Positions 5,056 through 7,700 of a stretch of 7,700 nucleotides of DNA are shown here, in pieces (position 1 is the first letter of the stretch; every line of letters begins with the position of its first letter). The notes under the pieces were generated by a model. The model was not told the DNA's origin. It made no database searches and worked only from the letters and a program-made list of their open reading frames with translations. Source of the stretch: Dehalococcoidia bacterium (GTDB taxonomy: Bacteria; Chloroflexota; Dehalococcoidia; GIF9; AB-539-J10); contig JAUWOB010000040.1 in NCBI GenBank assembly GCA_030612345.1, forward strand, positions 1 through 7,700, written 5' to 3'. The position numbers and the translations under genes are program-made.

Positions 5056-6189
5056 TCACAGTTTCTCCCCGCAGGACTTTATTCTTTCCATGTCGAGCTC
5101 GATACCCAGGCCCGGTTTTTGCGGCACGGCGATATATCCCTCTTTGTCCACCAGTAGCGGTTCGGCAAGCATGAAGTCTCTCGCATGTGGAACCCACCCT
5201 GGCGGCTCGTAGGGGTATTCACAGTAGGGGCAGTTGGGGGCTGATGCCATGAGCTGGAGGTTGGCCACAAACCCGAGACCATTGGTCCAGGTATGGGGGC
5301 TGAACTCCAGGTTGTATGCCTCTGCCATGCCAGCCACCTTCTTGCCGTTGAGGATACCGGTGCTCAGGGTGACATCGGGCTGAACCACATCGAGGCATCC
5401 GCCGCTGATGAGGTCACGAAACTCATGCAGGTCGGTATTGAACTCGCCGCTGGCGATGGGTATGCTGGTGGAGGCGCGAAGCTGGGCATACCCCTGATAG
5501 TCGTGCTTGTAAAGGGGCTCCTCCAGCCAGCGCACACCAAATTCCTCGAAGGCTCGCGCCTCGTCCATCGCGCGCTTCAGGCTCCACCGGGGATAGGGGC
5601 CGAAGCCATGGATAGGCCAGCCCTGATTGGCATCAACCATTAGTACCATATCATCGCCCACCGCCTGCCGTACCGTCTCCACCAGGGCAATGTCCTCTCG
5701 CATCTGCATAGCTTTGACGCGGAGCTTCACCGCCTTGAAACCCATCTCCTTGAGCTTGAGTACCTCCTCGGCCCTTTGCTCGGGTGGGTGAAGCTCGCCG
5801 GTGCTGGCATAGGCCAGCATCTTGTCTGGACCACCGCCCAGCAGACGGTAGATGGGCTGTCTCGTCACCTTGCCAATGATGTCCCACAGCGCAACCTCGG
5901 CAAACCAGCCCTTGTAGCCGAGAAAGAAAGCGCTCCGCAGCATCCGTAGCGTATCCTCGACCTGAAACGGGTCGCGGTTGAGTAGAAAGGGGCGAAGCAG
6001 CGACACCAGCCCCTTGGCTTCATCAAGGAATCCCACCGTGGCGCAGTATCCTTCAATCCCCTCATCAGTTCGGAGGATTAATATGAGACAGGAGTTACGC
6101 GATTGGGGATAGCCTGGAATCCAGGTGGGGTAGAATTTGTCCGGAAGTGGATAGTGACACAAGTATGCCTCAATGTCAGTTATCTTCAT
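5056..6189 (-). CDS. Mandelate racemase/muconate lactonizing enzyme family protein (enolase superfamily, probable acid-sugar dehydratase or racemase)
   Basis: A complete 377-residue cytosolic enolase-superfamily enzyme. Such enzymes abstract the proton next to a carboxylate to dehydrate or epimerise sugar acids or related hydroxyacids. The N-terminal capping domain covers about 1-125 (MKITDIEAYL; LILRTDEGIEGYCATVG at 37-53 with the 50s-loop region). The (beta/alpha)7beta barrel follows. It shows the base motif KLR at 155-157, metal ligands D186 (VDANQGW), E223 (WLEEPL) and E249 (ASGE), then D272 (QPDV) paired with H299 (SPHTW), the catalytic His-Asp dyad of the mandelate racemase subgroup. 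The second Lys of the classical KxK is Arg. It ends with the typical LVDKEGYIAVPQKPGLGIELD. The ATG at 6189 has AAAGGAGGT at 6195-6203, five bases away. It lies 92 bases downstream of the aldehyde oxidoreductase gene on the same strand, probably one transcript. Substrate cannot be read from sequence alone. Confidence 0.9.
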   Translation of the reverse strand: MKITDIEAYLCHYPLPDKFYPTWIPGYPQSRNSCLILILRTDEGIEGYCATVGFLDEAKGLVSLLRPFLLNRDPFQVEDTLRMLRSAFFLGYKGWFAEVALWDIIGKVTRQPIYRLLGGGPDKMLAYASTGELHPPEQRAEEVLKLKEMGFKAVKLRVKAMQMREDIALVETVRQAVGDDMVLMVDANQGWPIHGFGPYPRWSLKRAMDEARAFEEFGVRWLEEPLYKHDYQGYAQLRASTSIPIASGEFNTDLHEFRDLISGGCLDVVQPDVTLSTGILNGKKVAGMAEAYNLEFSPHTWTNGLGFVANLQLMASAPNCPYCEYPYEPPGWVPHARDFMLAEPLLVDKEGYIAVPQKPGLGIELDMERIKSCGEKL

Positions 6190-6281
6190 CTCAGACCTCC
6201 TTTGTCATAGATGGACCCTGTTATATCAGGAAACTGCACCCATTTTGCTATTGGCGCTATTGAGTGCGGAGCTTACGTTAA

Positions 6282-7700
6282 CTATGGCCAGAGGACTTGA
6301 GCTACATCCCCTAGTCCCAGCTCCTGTAGTTTGCTTTTGCTGGGCTTGCCGCTATCAGGGTCCCAATCCATGGCTACCAGATAGTCACTGACCAGCGTCT
6401 CGATTTCCACGCTCTTGTCGGCGGTGGGCCCCTTGTCCAGAGGAGGCCGCCCCAGCACCCTGTCGGGTGTCTTGAAATCGGCAGGCTTCAACCCTTCGCG
6501 GACGTTATAGGCCTGACGTATGCAGGCGATCCTTTCCCCAGCCTTTAAGACGTTTTCTAGACTGTAGTCCCACCCAGTGGCCAGGCTGAGAAATTCAGTG
6601 ATGGCGCTCATGTCCATACACAAATAGCCGAAACTGCACAGACCGGCGCAGTTGACGACATGCATCAGGAGGCTGCCCATCTTGTTCGCCTCACCTCGGC
6701 CGGCCTGTGTACCGCGCTCCATAGGAGGGAACTCCACGCCGCCGGTTGGCCTGTAGCCATAGCTGCCCTGCGTGTGACGAGCGGGGGGCGGGTCGGCTTG
6801 ATAGGCGGTGGCGTAGTTCAGGCGGGCCTTGGGGTCGTGCATTGGCAGTTCCTGGCCGTGGATGTGGATGGCATACTCCTCTGCTCCCTTGCCGATCTTC
6901 CCCGCTGCCACCTTGACCCCGTCGGCGAGGACATCTCCGAAGCCTTCCCTTCTCACTAGCTTCTCGGTCATGGCTACTATGGCCTCGTGGTTCCCCCATG
7001 TTAGTTCGATTCCGTCGGTGTCTTTGCTGGTGATAAGGCCATTCTCATAGCATTCGATGGCGAAGGCGATGGTAGCGCCGGCGGAGATGGTATCCATTCC
7101 GTATCGGTTGCATAAGTCGTTTGCCTTTATTATGGACTCTAGGTTGTCGTTAAGGCACATGGCACCAAAGGAGCCCAGTGTTTCGTACTCCGGCTTGTGC
7201 ACCCCGGCGGGATACTTGTATTTGCCTTTGCCTGCCTTCATCACCCCGCCGCAGGCGATGGGGCAGCGCCAGCAGCCGTATCTTTTTTGCTGTTGACTGA
7301 TGACGCTTTCATCGCTAATGGCAGCGGCGTTGGGAAAATCCTCCTCGCCAGCGACAGCCCAATTCTTCACCGGTGTATCCCCGACCTGAATCATCCCAGC
7401 GGTGCCCCCGCTGGTACCATACTGGTGGAAAATCTGCGCTGGGCCTCCCAGTTGGCGCTGGTGCTTCCTTCTCGCCTCCTCCAGTTTCGCTTTATCAGCC
7501 AGAGGGACAGGCTGGTTGCCCCTTACCACAACAGCTTTGAGCTGCTTGGCTCCCATCACAGCCCCCAGGCCGGAACGACCGGCAGCCCTCGCCTCATTGG
7601 TGATGATGCATGAGATGAGAGACAGCTTCTCTGCAGCGGGGCCAATGCAGGCAATTCTGGCATCTGGGCCATGCTCAGCCTTGAGTAGAGCCTCGGTGTC
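6282..7700 (-). CDS. Aldehyde:ferredoxin oxidoreductase family tungstoenzyme, partial (N-terminus beyond the right edge)
   Basis: 472 residues are visible, open to the right edge. The visible part begins DTEALLKAEHGPDARIACIG and continues through TNEARAAGRSGLGAVMGAKQLKAVVVRG (visible residues 34-61), the hallmark join of the AOR N-terminal domain to its middle domain. A GTG inside this stretch (7559) is not the start, because the motif begins well before it. The [4Fe-4S] cluster ligands are C143, C146 and C150 (CWRCPIAC) with C355 in GLC as the fourth. The pterin-loop motifs read NRYGMD (198-203) and NCAGLC (350-355), with Asn where the Pyrococcus enzymes have Asp (DxxGLD/C). Complete members have about 600 residues, so roughly 130-150 are missing, including most of the tungstopterin-binding first domain. 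The family oxidises aldehydes to acids, or the reverse, with ferredoxin, and is typical of anaerobes. The downstream neighbour is the enolase-superfamily gene. Confidence 0.93.
   Translation of the reverse strand, partial: DTEALLKAEHGPDARIACIGPAAEKLSLISCIITNEARAAGRSGLGAVMGAKQLKAVVVRGNQPVPLADKAKLEEARRKHQRQLGGPAQIFHQYGTSGGTAGMIQVGDTPVKNWAVAGEEDFPNAAAISDESVISQQQKRYGCWRCPIACGGVMKAGKGKYKYPAGVHKPEYETLGSFGAMCLNDNLESIIKANDLCNRYGMDTISAGATIAFAIECYENGLITSKDTDGIELTWGNHEAIVAMTEKLVRREGFGDVLADGVKVAAGKIGKGAEEYAIHIHGQELPMHDPKARLNYATAYQADPPPARHTQGSYGYRPTGGVEFPPMERGTQAGRGEANKMGSLLMHVVNCAGLCSFGYLCMDMSAITEFLSLATGWDYSLENVLKAGERIACIRQAYNVREGLKPADFKTPDRVLGRPPLDKGPTADKSVEIETLVSDYLVAMDWDPDSGKPSKSKLQELGLGDVAQVLWP

Noticed and set aside
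1..7700. tRNA, rRNA, CRISPR array, transposase or integrase
   Set aside because: None was recognised on either strand by reading; the only mobile-like feature is the small inverted-repeat element.

Overview
The window looks like a bacterial chromosome segment. Several starts carry near-perfect AGGAGG ribosome-binding sites, and one gene has a readable -35/-10 promoter. The gene content (tungsten aldehyde:ferredoxin oxidoreductase, enolase-superfamily acid-sugar enzyme, isocitrate-lyase-like C-C lyase, hydroxyacid oxidase, M28-like peptidase) and a membrane-anchored protein with a Pro/Thr linker suggest an anaerobic heterotroph. A Chloroflexota (Dehalococcoidia-like) source is my best guess, by analogy only; nothing in the window fixes the taxon.

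Layout. From 1 to 3063 everything is on the minus strand, read right to left: an isocitrate lyase/PEP mutase family lyase (3063-2203) behind a probable sigma-70-type promoter (3145-3173), a small four-helix membrane protein (2089-1625), an L-2-hydroxyglutarate oxidase-like flavoprotein (1455-325), and the N-terminus of a membrane-anchored protein that leaves the window at the left edge (214-1). The gaps (113, 169 and 110 bases) contain no convincing terminator, so one transcript is possible.

The 426 bases between the divergent genes (3064-3489) hold the lyase promoter and a 134-base structured element (3286-3419). The element has 12-base perfect inverted ends, nested hairpins and possible 4-base flanking duplications, so it resembles a MITE or a structured leader RNA. 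I see nothing recognisable in 3174-3280.

From 3490 to 4854, plus strand, lies an M28-family peptidase-like gene cut in two by a single in-frame TAG at 4135-4137. Its metal site is also non-canonical. A 201-base convergent gap (4855-5055) contains a 13-base-pair hairpin.

From 5056 to 7700 the genes are again on the minus strand: an aldehyde:ferredoxin oxidoreductase whose N-terminus lies beyond the right edge, then a mandelate racemase/muconate lactonizing enzyme family protein 92 bases downstream, probably co-transcribed.

Function. Both minus-strand groups encode enzymes for organic acids: dehydration or epimerisation of hydroxyacids, retro-aldol-type C-C cleavage, oxidation of 2-hydroxyacids to 2-oxoacids, and aldehyde/acid interconversion with ferredoxin. 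A catabolic route for sugar acids or branched hydroxyacids is plausible, but the window does not identify a substrate. Base composition changes near the structured element: sampled lines on the left are about 37-52% G+C, and on the right about 60-73%.
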